From positions 7,863,361 through 7,927,360 of the forward strand of contig OY986967.1 in NCBI GenBank assembly GCA_963920575.1: a stretch of DNA of 64,000 nucleotides, read 5' to 3'. Shown piece after piece: positions 30,136-40,935 of the stretch. The position numbers and the translations under genes were made by a program. Numbering within the stretch: the first letter of the stretch is position 1; each line of letters begins with the position of its first letter. The notes beneath the pieces were generated by a model. It worked only from the letters and a program-made list of their open reading frames with translations. It searched no databases and was not told the origin of the DNA. Source of the DNA: Narthecium ossifragum (Eukaryota; Streptophyta; Magnoliopsida; Dioscoreales; Nartheciaceae).

Positions 30136-31512
30136 TGTCACACCCCGACCCAAAAAACCTATCCGGACCGAGACATGAGAAGACCTACTACTATTTACTT
30201 CCAATCTGGAGCAACACATTACAAATTGTCACAATTAATTTGAGCAAAATTAATCTAAGGGTAAAACTATAATCTAACAATTTACTATTGCATGATACAA
30301 GATTCAAAAATACAAGTGTTCCTCAATTATACAATAGATAAATCAAATTCCTCAAAGAAGGAAATTATACATTTAATACAATTCTGCAATTATAACTATA
30401 CCACAAAAGTTTTTGTGAAAGTACAACTGGGCCCTCATGATCCTCAAGCACCTCCTGAAGTTGACGCGCCGTCAAAGGTCTGTCCAACTAGAGCTACAGT
30501 AGAAGGGCTAGCGCATGCACCTACACACACAGCCTGGTTAGGAGTGAGCAACAAAGCTCAATAGGGTTCTACTCTACATCATATTAAAAGGAAAGGGAAC
30601 TAGAAAGTCCAAGGTTCTATCTCATCTTTAGGGGAAATTCATGTTACGTTCACCGACTACCTTAGGGTACGCTCTATGTTACCTCCATTATCAACAGTCG
30701 TCCCTCTCTACAACCAAGTGCTCCAGCGCTGAAACAACATGGTGTAGGACATAGGTTGGTACGTAACCTCCCCCTTACATTGAAACTGAGACTAAAACCT
30801 TATAATGACCTCTACACCTCAATCAAAGTAATTGTAGCCAACTAGACATCAACCTTGAGAATACATAGATTACAACATAATACAATCTCGCCATAAACTT
30901 TACTACCCAGCCTCGGTCCTACGACTAGATCTGAGCTACCCGAGCCCTCGGATTAGTGATCAACCCATCTCTCACGCATAGCCTAGAATGCCTCTAATGC
31001 AATCAAATGCGTGAATGCTCACACACACATAAATAAGAATACAAACATGCAACAATATACAATGCTAGACATAGCATACAACTCACCAAAGGGGTAAAGA
31101 TAATAAGGGTCTAAACAAAGCAAAAATAGGCGCAACAGGCTTAGAAGCCTCCACGAGGCTAACCAAATGATTAAGCACTTCAATCAATCCAAATTTCAGT
31201 ATTACGACTGCATGCACTAGCCGTCAACCAAAATTCCTACAACGGGGATACAACCCCGACCAAGCAATTAGCAATAACAATAAGCAATTAAATCACATAG
31301 GCTAGGGCACACCTTTGGCCCATTTACACCTTCGGCCCATTTACCAAAATTCTTCTCGAGGGTTATCACTCCCTCGGTTAACCCACAAAGCATTAAAGGG
31401 CACACCGTCGGCCAATTTAACTATCTAAACATCCCAAGGGGCATGACTCCCTTGGTTCAACCACAAGCCTCACATAGGACTAAATTATATATATATATAT
31501 ACTAGTGAATAC

Positions 31513-31529
31513 CCGTGCCTACGACACGG
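31513..31529 (-). terminator. 3' hairpin of the Helitron
   Basis: The stem CCGTG/CACGG with a 7-nt loop lies just before the terminal CTAG. This is the transposition terminator hairpin expected in Helitrons, not a transcription terminator. Confidence 0.7.
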
Positions 31530-31691
31530 ATAATTTGGATTTCTTTCAAAAAATTTCGGTAGAACTTCCCCTGTACCGAAGGTTAAATGAGACAATTTGA
31601 CAACATTTCTCAAATACAAAAATTAAATCACATTATAAAAGGGGCGAACATTGTCCCCCGGACAAACCTTGTCCCCGGAACCTCAAATATG

Positions 31692-32761
31692 TTAAGGTCT
31701 AAGAGGGGGGTGAATTCGACTCTTTTTGAAAAACTAGATTAATGGAAAAATCAGGTAGGAGAGAGCTAACACCTTAAATGCTTGTAGATGAAATGAAAAC
31801 TAAAGCAAGATAGCATGCAAGAATAATGACAATGAAGGTTAGAGAGATGTCACCGATTTTATAGTGGTTCGACCCAACTCTTGGTCTACGTCCACTTCTC
31901 TCAAGGCTCCCCTTGAGGTTTCACTACTTGCAAATCCTTTACAAGCTTTTCCTCCTCCAAGCTTCCTGGTGCTTTGTGACCTTACAATCACACCCACTTG
32001 ATGTTGGATAACTCTCAAAGTACCTCTTCACACTTGAAGAAGGTTTACAAAGGTTATAGCTCAAAAGAGAATAAGTAGAAAACTTTGCTAAGACTTGCTC
32101 AGATGATATCAATAATAATAATAAAAGTTGTGGCAAGTTTATATCAAGGAACTACTTATATCTGGGCTTCAACCAGCTCAACAAGGAGCTCCAACGGCTC
32201 TCTGCAACTCTCCAACGGCTAGCTTTTTTACTCTGCGCGTTGCTGGCGGTCGATCCATGCATCGTCCGTCATGTATAAAAACTCAGCCTTTTTGATCGAC
32301 AGTCGATCCATGCATCGTCCGTCACGCCTCACGGTGGACCGTGACATCGACCGTGACATCGTCTGTCAGCCTCTGTTAAGGAAATGACTTCCCAGGGTCG
32401 ATGCTCGGATCGACTGTCGCTTCTTTACTTTTTTTCATAAATGCGCCACGGTCGACCGCCGCATCGACCATTGCATCGTCCGTCAGGCTCTGTTAAGAAA
32501 ATGGCTTCCCACGGTCGATGCACCGATCGACCGTGAGCAAACAATGCATATTGCCAAGTATGGTGCATCCAACGTGCAACCACACGGTTGATACATGGAT
32601 CGACCGTCACATTCCCACGGTCGATCCATGCATCGACCGTCAGTACAAAAGTGACTTAAATATTGAATTTAAGATTTCCAATTAAAGGGGTAATAAATAT
32701 TAAATATATATTTTATCATTTAATGTATATTGGCATCATCAAAACAAGGTTAGGATCAACA
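31692..32761 (-). repeat. Sirevirus solo LTR inside the Helitron
   Basis: This is the reverse complement of the Sirevirus LTR at 37453-39111 (for example TGTTGATCCTAACCTTG at the 32761 end). It is flanked by perfect ATATG duplications (31687-31691, 32762-32766). The terminal CA has mutated to AA. It is 1070 bp long. A palindrome array occupies 32246-32640 and the tRNA-facing end reads TTAAGGTCTAAGAGGGGG on the plus strand. Confidence 0.92.
32246..32640 (-). repeat. Palindrome array of the Sirevirus solo LTR
   Basis: 24-bp dyads with 9-bp arms and 6-nt centres lie at 32511-32534 and 32617-32640 (both perfect: ACGGTCGAT, N6, ATCGACCGT) and at 32584-32607 (one mismatch). Further imperfect copies are at 32394-32417 and around 32250, 32290 and 32450. 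CTCTGTTAAG linkers (complement of CTTAACAGAG) are at 32371 and 32489. Confidence 0.85.
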
Positions 32762-33227
32762 ATATGAGCATCCAATAACACTCTAATAAAATAGAGGAAC
32801 ATATAAGAACAAAACTCATAAACCACGCCCATAGCCACCTGACCACATAGTTGCCTTCTTTAACCCTAAACATACACTACTAAATAATCTAATGGCACCC
32901 TGACACGAAGCCCCAACTATTAGTTCAATTTAGCAAAAGTTGCAACATCAGTCTTTCCGCAATCTAATTTGAAACACATTTATATATCTTCAGACAACAA
33001 AGAGTGTTATTCCATTTGATGCAAAGCAGAAACGAAGAAGCAAGTAGTAGTAATATTTACAAAAAGGAATACAAAAGCTGCATCTGCCTGATTTCTGTAT
33101 TCTACTGTTATCTTCATGCATATCAGATACCCATACAACAGACAAAATTTAGCCGCACTAAGAGCTATTTAGCTAACACTTATACAACATGGAATGACAA
33201 CCAAACCTCCATCAAATCATTATTAGC

Positions 33228-33427
33228 NNNNNNNNNNNNNNNNNNNNNNNNNNNNNNNNNNNNNNNNNNNNNNNNNNNNNNNNNNNNNNNNNNNNNNNNN
33301 NNNNNNNNNNNNNNNNNNNNNNNNNNNNNNNNNNNNNNNNNNNNNNNNNNNNNNNNNNNNNNNNNNNNNNNNNNNNNNNNNNNNNNNNNNNNNNNNNNNN
33401 NNNNNNNNNNNNNNNNNNNNNNNNNNN
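33228..33427. other. Assembly gap (200 N)
   Basis: Exactly 200 unknown bases, inside the Helitron and next to the GC-rich repeat. The round number suggests a placeholder, so the true length is unknown. Confidence 0.95.
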
Positions 33428-34850
33428 CTTGGCGGCAATGTCGATGTCGGTCGAAGTTGAAGTCGGGGAGGAGCGGTTGACGAAGAACGGCGCCGGAGAA
33501 GGAGAGAGATATTTAGAATTGGGCGTGACTGACGGCGTTGGGCAAGGTCGACGGCGTGGGGAGAGAGAGAATGAGAGAGGGGCTAACAGCGTGCTGGAGA
33601 CAGAGAGTGAGAGAGGGGACGACGGTGTGGGGGTGAGGTCGACGGCTTGGGTAGACAGAGAGTGAGAGAGTGGCCGATGGTGTGGGGTGAGGTCGACGGC
33701 GTTGGGAGATAGAGAGTTAGAGAGGGGCCGATGCTCGAGGTGAGGTCGACGGCGTGGGGTGAGGTCGACGGTGTGGGGAGACAAAGAGTGAGAGGGGGGG
33801 ATGGGGGATGGGCGGGGCCGGAAGCGGCCGCAACGACCGACGGAGAGGAGGAGGGAGAGGAGAAAATGAAAGACGGACCTGGCGGGATCAGAAGTCCCAA
33901 ATGGCAATGTGACCCTGGCGGTCCCCAATGGCCAGGCGGAGGTGGGTTGGGCGTGGGCGATAGCGTGGAGCGAGGTCGACGGTGGCGCGGGGTGTGGGGC
34001 TCGGGCGTCGCCGGCCGGCGAGGTTGGCGTGACCGATGGCGTCGGGGCGTCGGGGCGCGGACGTCAGGTTATCGGGGCGTGGGACGCGGGGCGTGGGCTT
34101 TGGGCGAGGTCGGCGAGGCCGATGGCGTGGGGTACGGGCGTCGGGCGTCGAGCGTGAGGCGTAAGGCGTGAGGCTTGAGACGTGGGGCGTGGGGCGTCGG
34201 GAGTCGGGCGTCGCCGACTAAGAGAGGAGAGGGGATGAGTGAGGGGAACAAAAAGGGAGAGAGGAGAGGGGATGGGTGAGGGGAACACTACCTCGAGCGT
34301 CGCCGACCGGGCGAGGTTGGCGTAGCCGATGGCGTATGGCGTCGGCATCGGGCGTGGCGTTGGACGACGGCGAGGTCGATGGCGTCGTGCGACGGCGTGG
34401 ATGTCGATGGCGTCGAGGGCGGGTTGGGCGGTCGGGGAAGGCGCGGTTGAGGGCGAGGTCGGCGTCGACGCGGCTGAGGGCGAGGTCGGCATGGAGAGAG
34501 GAGAGGGGATGGGTGAGGGGAACAGAGAGGGAGAGGGGACGGGGGAGAGGGAGAAGGGAACCTGGCGTGGGGAGGGGATGAGCGTGGCATCGAGCGTGGT
34601 GTCGGGCGACGGCGAGGATCTTGATGGCGCCGGGTGACGGCGTGGATGTCGATGGCGCCAGCCGACGGCGTGGTCGACAACGGCGCGAGGCCGGCGTCGG
34701 CGCGGCTGAGGGCGAGATCGGGCGAGGTCGGCGTGGGGAGAGGAGAGGGGATGGGTGACGGGAAAGAGAGGGAGAGGGGACGGGGACAGGGCGTGGGGAT
34801 GCATGGGTAGAGGGAGAGGGGACGGGGTACTCCCATCCCTCTCTCTCTCA
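33428..34850. repeat. GC-rich minisatellite in the Helitron
   Basis: Imperfect tandem units of the type GAGGTCGACGGCGTGGGG (about 33620-33790) pass into blocks built of GAGGGGATGGGTGAGGGGAA and GTCGATGGCGTCG (about 34220-34780). Long open frames on both strands here are compositional: all stop codons are rare in this sequence and the peptides are low-complexity R/P/S runs. Confidence 0.7.
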
Positions 34851-36211
34851 GCTGAAATCTCTCTCTAAGCTGAAGTTTGAGGGGGGGTGGGTTGGTGGGT
34901 GGGTGAAGGAGAAAATTTGGGCGGGAGATTTCGGTGGGAATCAAAATTTGGACGGCGATCTTAAAGTGGATGATGAAATCTGGACCGTTGGATGTGTTTG
35001 GAGATAAATCCTGACCACTCTTTATGTCTTATAGTTGAGACATTTCAAAAACCGCTCTTCCTTATATTATAGATAATACATATATATATAAAGTATGTTA
35101 TCAAATCACTTGCTAATTAAGCAAGTAAGTTACTTGCTAAACCGACATACCGAAATCGAGAGTTCAAACACCCAAAACCTTATCAAATTTAGCATGTAAA
35201 TCCTAGATATTACCAAGAACTCGCAATTCGACCTCCAACTGACATCCAAATTCAAATTAAACAAGATCAGATATAGAATTATATGTTAGAAACATCACAT
35301 CCAAGAATTGGATCGATTGTATGTCTAATTTCCACTTAACTAACTAACTAATTCCACAACTTCTATTTCACGGCAGTTCTGAAGAAAATTCACCAAAATT
35401 GGTAGGAAAATCTGAAAATTACGAAATAAGTTGGGTTTGGAAGTAAACTCAAGGATCTACCACTTAGAGAGAAAAGATATATAAATCCGGTATAAATCGA
35501 AATCAAATCATTCCAAACTTCAATAAGTAATTAAGTAAGCCTAGGAGAAGCATCTAGCACAAAAAAATTCACAGATCAATTAAACAATACCCTAATAAAC
35601 AGTAAACTTAGGTTTAGGCGTACAAACCTACCTTAATACGCTAAACCGTTGTTAATCCTTGCTTAATCCATGTTGATTCGTGCTGAGATGGCGTAGATAA
35701 GTTCTTCTAGTTGTTGCCGACACCTCCAAACAGTTGGAATGCCCCGAATCGCGAAACCCTAGTAGCGGCGGAGAAAAGAAGGAAAGAAGAGAAAACAGAG
35801 GAGCTGGCAGCTATTCATACCAGCCATGTTCGATCGATTGTATAAAGCAACGATCGATCAGATTAGGTCGGTAGGCTGACACCTGGTAAGACGATCTATC
35901 GCCCCAAGGGCCGATAGGTCACTCAAGGGCTGAAAGTTGTTCTAAAGACAAGTTTTCGTGCCCAACCTCGAATCTTCCAATCCCAAGCCCGCCTAGGGTT
36001 GTAACAAGTACATTTATCATTCATGGGGCCGTGTGTGCAGTACGCGGGTGTGAAACCGATCGACAAGGTGTAATTTATAAAATTGCCCTTGCGGGTCCAA
36101 AAATAGCAATACAATCAACCAATCGCAAACCAAGGCCAACTGAGCCAAACCAATAAAACCAGACCCTCGACCTAACGAGGTCGGACCGGGTTGGAGGTAC
36201 GGGACCTCACA

Positions 36212-37156
36212 ACCGCTACCAGTGCCTACGCTAGTGTGGGAGGATGTAACGATGGAGTTTATAGAAGGTTTGCCCATGTCAACGGGGATGGATATGGTTA
36301 TGGTGGTGCATGATAGACTAACTAAATATGCTCATTTTGTAGCTCTAGCTCATCGATTTTTAGCATCCAAAGTGGCCGCAGCCTTTGTCCAACACGTGGA
36401 AAAGTTGCATAAGATTCTGACCTCTATTGTCAGTGATAGAGATCGGATTTTTATGAGCTAGTTCTGGAGAGAATTCTACAAAACGCAAGACACTAGCTTA
36501 AAGATTAGTACCGCATACCATCCTCAGACATATGGCCAAATAGAGGTGGTAAGTAGGTGCTTGGAGCAATATTTGAGGTGTTTTGCAAGCCAGAGGCCAA
36601 GGCATTGGATGCAATTTCTTCTATAGGCTGAGTATTGGTATAATACTTCGTACCATAGCTCGACGGAGATGTCACCTTTTGAAGCTCTTTATGGTCGGGC
36701 AGCTCCTCGAATACCCCGATATGTAGTTGGTTGGACTTGTGTTGGAGAGGTTGATGAGGCTTTACACAAGAGAGATGATGTATTAAAGTATCTCAAGGAA
36801 AACATGCATAAGGCAAGTAATAGAACCAAGCATAAGGCTGATGAACGACGACGTGAAGAAGAATTTGATAATGGCAATTGGGTGTATCTCAAAGTATAAC
36901 CTTACAGGCAAAGCTCAATATTTCAAATAGTACACCAAAAGCTACCTACCCGCCAGATATTGGGGTGTGTTGGATCAGTTGTGTACCGTCTAGCAATCCT
37001 GGAGGGTGCAAAAATTCACCCGGTTTTTCATGTCTCATTGTTGCGAAGGAGGATGGGGAATGAGGACCTAGTCGACTTGTCTGTGCCACATTGCTCAGAT
37101 GAGGGTGAGCCGACGATAGAGCCGGAAAGGGTGTTAGACTTCCACTGGGTGAAGCG
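36212..37156 (+). pseudogene. Gypsy X integrase core and C-terminus
   Basis: Integrase continues as PLPVPTLVWEDVTMEFIEGL. The catalytic core shows the first Asp in VVHDRLTKYAHF, the second in SIVSDRDRIF and the Glu in YGQIEVVSRC, so the DDE triad is present. The C-terminal block SPFEALYGRAAP, RREEEFDNGNWVYLKV and HPVFHVSLLRRR leads to EPERVLDFHWVKR, the start of the chromodomain region of chromoviruses. Stops (36460, about 36629 and 36897) and a frameshift near 36950 kill it. It is cut by a Sirevirus LTR at 37156/37157. Confidence 0.9.
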
Positions 37157-37452
37157 TGTTAGTCCTAATATTGTTTCGATGATGTCAATATATGTTTGAT
37201 GATAAAACATTGGTTTTATATTAATATCCCTTATTTTGGAAAGCAATAAAATCATGTTTAATGTATTTTTATGCGACGATCGATGCGACGATCGATGAAC
37301 GGATCGACCGTGGGGTATGGCGGTTGATGCACGGATCGACCGTGGAACCCGGTCGTGGGAAAATAGGCTGACGGTCGATGTGATGGTCGATGGACCGATC
37401 GACCGTGACCTATATGACTCGTCTTGGAGGAGAGACGGTCGAACGAGGTATC
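37157..37452 (+). repeat. Sirevirus LTR fragment (outer copy)
   Basis: The repeat starts TGTTAGTCCTAATATTG, homologous to the LTR start at 37453. It has a cluster of GATCGATG/GATCGACCGTG dyads (37275-37432). It is cut at 37452 by a second Sirevirus of the same family, so one element landed inside another; the remaining part of this LTR is not found downstream. Confidence 0.8.
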
Positions 37453-39111
37453 TGTTGATCCTATCCTTGTTTTGATGATGCCAACATACATTATATGATA
37501 AAATATATGTTTAATATTTATTATCCCTTTAATTCAAAGTCTAAAATTCAATATTTAATAAGTTTATGTACTGACGGTCAATGCATGGATCAACCGCGGA
37601 CAATGCATCATACTTGACAAAACGAAATGTTGGCTCGCGGTCGATCATTGCATCGACCCTACGAAGCAATTTTCTTGACAGAGCCTGGCGGTCGATGCGA
37701 CGGTCGATGGACTTTGTGTTGTAGGCTCACGGACGATGCGACGGTCGACCGTGGAGGATGTTGGTGAAAAGTAAAGAAGCGATGGTCGATCAGAGCATCG
37801 ACCCTGGGAAGCATTTTTCACAACAGAGCCTGATGGACGATACGACGGTCGATGGGTGGATCGACCGTGGGACGCAAAAGCTGAGTTTTTGTACACGACC
37901 GTATGGAAGCTAGATCATATGTTAGGCATGCTAATAGAAACAATTTAACACAAAGAAATCAACAAACAAACAAACCAACCCTAGGTCTAGCTTAACCCAA
38001 AGATCAAGGTAGAAACCCTACTGAGCTTTGTTGCTCACTCCTACCTGGGCTGCATCAGCGATGTAGGTCGATGCAGTCGATGCAGTCCTTTCCTTTCAGG
38101 TGATCTTCTGGGCGTTGGCGCGCCATTCTCGAGGTGATCGCGGACTTGGAGTTTTGAGGAGTACTTGACGATCATGGAGTTTCCCCTTTTGTTAATAGTT
38201 GTACTTTTGCAGTTGTATTAAATGTATAATTTCCCTCTTCGAGGATTTGATCATATGTATTAAATTGTGTAATGAGGGTTGATGAAAGTATTGTATCAGA
38301 ACCTGTACTAATTAGTGAAACTTGTGATAGCATATTCATATTCATGTTGAATTGATAACTATTAGATTTATTGTTTTAATTTATTGTGAAGATTATAATT
38401 ATACAGGGTTCAAATTGAGAAATACAGGGGAGGCTCTCGCCGTTTGATTTTAGATTTAGGACCCTCACGTCGCGGCCCAGATGGGTTTTCTGGGTCGGGA
38501 CGTGACAACGGTCGATGTCACGGTCGACCGTGACACTTGACGCATGATGCATGGATCGACCGCCAGCAACACGCACAGTAAAAAACTAATCGTTGGAGTG
38601 TTGCAGAGAGCCATTGGAGGTCATCTTTGAGCTAGTTGAAGGCTAGATATAAGTAGTTCTATATTGTAAACTTGCCACAACTATTATTGATATTATTGAG
38701 ATAATCTGAGCAAGTCTTAGCAAGAGTTTCTACTTATTCTCTTTTGAACTATAACCTTTGTAAACCTTCTTCATGTGTGAAGAAGTACTTTGAGAGTTAT
38801 CCAACAGCAAGTGGATGTGATTGTAAGGTCACCAAGCACCGGGAAGCTTGGAGGAAAAGCTTGTAAACGATTTGCAAGTAGTGGAACCTCAAGGGGAGCC
38901 TTGAGAGAAGTGAACGTAGACCAAGAGTTGGGTCGAACCACTATAAAATCGATGCCATCTCTCTAACCTTCCTTGATATTATTCTTGCATGCTATTTTGC
39001 TTTAGTTTCATTTCATCTACAAGCATTTAAGGTGTTAGTTCTCTCCTATCTGATCTTTCCATTAATCTAGTTTTTCGAAAAGAGTCCAATTCACCCCCTC
39101 TTGGACCTTCA
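37453..39111 (+). repeat. Sirevirus 5' LTR, interrupted
   Basis: The repeat starts TGTTGATCCTATCCTTG and ends TTGGACCTTCA, immediately before the primer site. It matches the solo LTR at 31692-32761. U3 has a dyad array (37574-37868 and 38508-38568), with a perfect 24-bp 9-6-9 dyad at 37845-37868 and an ACAGAGCC linker near 37679 and 37823. A probable TATA sequence, GATATAAGTAG, lies near 38646. A foreign LTR piece (about 37902-38507) is inserted in the array. Confidence 0.88.
37902..38507 (+). repeat. Truncated F-type LTR (F5) inside the Sirevirus LTR
   Basis: The right end GGGTCGGGACGTGACA (38492-38507) and the block CTACTGAGCTTTGTTGCTCA match the R-U5 half of F-type LTRs (compare F2 near 21795). 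The left, U3 half is missing, and the left boundary is approximate. No clear target duplication. Confidence 0.7.
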
Positions 39112-39113
39112 AA

Positions 39114-39127
39114 TAGTATCAGAGCTA
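39114..39127 (+). other. Primer binding site of the Sirevirus
   Basis: TAGTATCAGAGCTA, two bases after the LTR; the family form is TGGTATCAGAGC, complementary to tRNA-iMet. The G-to-A change at the second base weakens it. Confidence 0.75.
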
Positions 39128-39175
39128 GGTCTCTATTTTAGTGGTGTAACAACCCTTAGAGGATCCTATCTAGAG

Positions 39176-40914
39176 ATGAAAAACATAGAGAGACAAGCTA
39201 CAAATAGGCCACCATACTTCAATGAATCGAATTACACTTATTGGAAAACCAAGATGGAAATATTCATCCAGTCTATGGACCATGAGGCTTGGATGATGAT
39301 AGAGGATGGACCCATTATTCCCATGAAGATCATTGAGGGAAAGAAAGTTCCAAAAACTAAAAGTGAGTATACCCCAGCTGACTTAAGGAGCCTCCAAATC
39401 AATGCCAAGGCCAAAAACAACTTATTTTGTGCTCTTAGTTCAAATGAGTTTAATAGAGTTTCCGGATGCAAATTGGCTAAAGAAATATGGGAAAAACTTG
39501 AGGTTACATATGAGGGAACTAGCCGGGTTAAAGAGTCTAAGATAAGTATGCTTGTACATGAGTATGAACTATTTTGCATGAAGAATGATGAAACCATTAG
39601 TGAGATGTTTACACGTTTTACTAACATATTAAATGTGCTTAAATCTCTTGGAAGAATTTATGCTAACGATGAGGTTGTGAGGAAGATTCTTAGGTGTCTA
39701 CCTAAGTCTTGAGATCCTAAAGTGACAGCGATCCAAGAAGCCAAGGATCTATCCAAGTTGTCACTAGATGATTCCCTCATGACCTATGAGATGAACTTGA
39801 AGAGAAGCAACGAAGAGGGAGATAAAAAGAAGAAGACGGTTGCCTTCAAGTCATCTAGCAAAGACTCATCCGATTCAAGTGAAGGAGATGACGATGAGGA
39901 GTTGGCGATAATATCAAGAAGAATTCAAAAGATCTTCAAGCGCCAAGGAGGAAAGAAATTCTTCAAGAAAAAATTCCCCAAAGGTGAAAAATACAATCCT
40001 ATTTCTTCTAACTCAAATGAAATCATATGTTATGAGTGTAGGAAGCCCAGACACATCAAGTTTGATTGTCCTCAACTCAAGAAGCCTTCAAAGAAGGAGT
40101 TCAAGAAAAAGAAGACAATGATGGCTACTTGCGGAGAAAGTGATGTGGAGACCTCATCCGATGAAGAAGAACAAAAGGTAGCCAACATATGCTTAATGGC
40201 ACATGGAGATGAGGAAGAAGAAGAAAATGAGGTAGAGGATGAGCTTGCATTTGAAAAAGTTTTTGATGATTATCATGCTTTAGCTAATGATTTCAAATTC
40301 CTTAAAAAGAAGTACTATGCTACTTGTAAGGACTTGAAGAAAGTAGAAGAAGAGAAATTAGATGCCATGCATAGGTTTGAAACATTAGAAAATGAAAACA
40401 AATGCATGCTAGACAACAACTATTGTGACACTAATAATACACTTGAGGAGGAACTCAATGACACTCAATATGAGCTCACCATATTGAAGAACACAAACTA
40501 TGATATGCAAAGGGAACTTATCTTCTTGAGGAAATCCAAAAGAGATCTCACTCTTGAGGTTAATGACTTAAAAATCATTATAGCTAAATTCATGAAGAGT
40601 AGAGACAAGTTAGATGAAATCCTTGATAGCCAAACGAGCTCCTTAAACAATGAAGGAATTGGCTACAACCCTAGGAAGGTGAACAACCAAAAGAAGACTA
40701 ACTTTGTTAAAGCTTCTTCTCATCCTCCTAAGGTAGCACAAACACCTATATGTCATTATTGTTGCAAAGTAGGTCACATTGCACCTAATTGCTATCTAAT
40801 GAGGCATGCTAATGCTGAGAAAATTTGGGCACCTAGACATTCATCTTCTTCTCTTATGCATAGTACTAATGCAAATGGACCCAAAAAGATATGGGTACCA
40901 AAAATCAAGTTTTG
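39176..40914 (+). pseudogene. Sirevirus Gag
   Basis: I choose ATG 39176 (MKNIERQATNRPPYF) because the upstream part of the frame lies in the primer and leader. The N-terminal UBN2/DUF4219-like domain has YFNESNYTYWKTKMEIFI and KEIWEKLEVTYEGT. A TGA at 39710-39712 replaces tryptophan in KSWDP. The frame goes on with a CCHC knuckle ICYECRKPRHIKFDC (one Gly replaced), a coiled coil of about 150 residues (roughly 40260-40620) and a second knuckle ICHYCCKVGHIAPNC, ending KIWVPKIKF. Two knuckles and a central coiled coil are typical of Sirevirus Gag, which forms particles and, in this lineage, can bind dynein light chain. Length is near normal. Confidence 0.9.
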
Positions 40915-40935
40915 ATCTCCTATTTGTAGGAATGT

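Larger units (their letters stand above)
31502..35073 (-). mobile_element. Non-autonomous Helitron
   Basis: On the minus strand the 5' end is TCTATAATATAAGG (35073 downward) and the 3' end is a hairpin CCGTG/CACGG (31525-31529 with 31513-31517), ten bases before the terminal CTAG (31502-31505). The flanks place the element between host A and T, the normal Helitron target, without target duplication. No Rep/helicase coding is visible, so it is non-autonomous. It carries a Sirevirus solo LTR, an assembly gap and a GC-rich minisatellite. Confidence 0.78.
30136..36211 (-). repeat. Solo LTR F3 with an inserted Helitron
   Basis: On the plus strand it runs from TGTCACACCCCGACCC to GGTACGGGACCTCACA; in sense orientation it starts TGTGAGGTCCCGTACC. 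It interrupts the integrase of element X between LLQ and PLPVP. The flanks GTCGT (30131-30135) and ACCGC (36212-36216) both derive from GCCGC by C-to-T or G-to-A changes. Without the 3.57-kb Helitron the LTR is about 2.5 kb. GATCGATC-type sites occur near 35831-35862. Sequence outside the Helitron (30136-31501, 35074-36211) has no conserved ORF. Confidence 0.85.

Noticed and set aside
33212..33928. ORFs across the N gap
   Set aside because: They exist only because N bases are read as sense codons.
34064..34804. 246-codon minus-strand ORF in the Helitron
   Set aside because: The peptide is low-complexity R/P/S sequence from a GC-rich minisatellite; overlapping frames on both strands are equally open.
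31502..35073. Terminal inverted repeat element instead of a Helitron
   Set aside because: The ends are not inverted copies apart from TA-rich flanks, and no target duplication is seen; TC/CTAG ends with a 3' hairpin fit a Helitron better.
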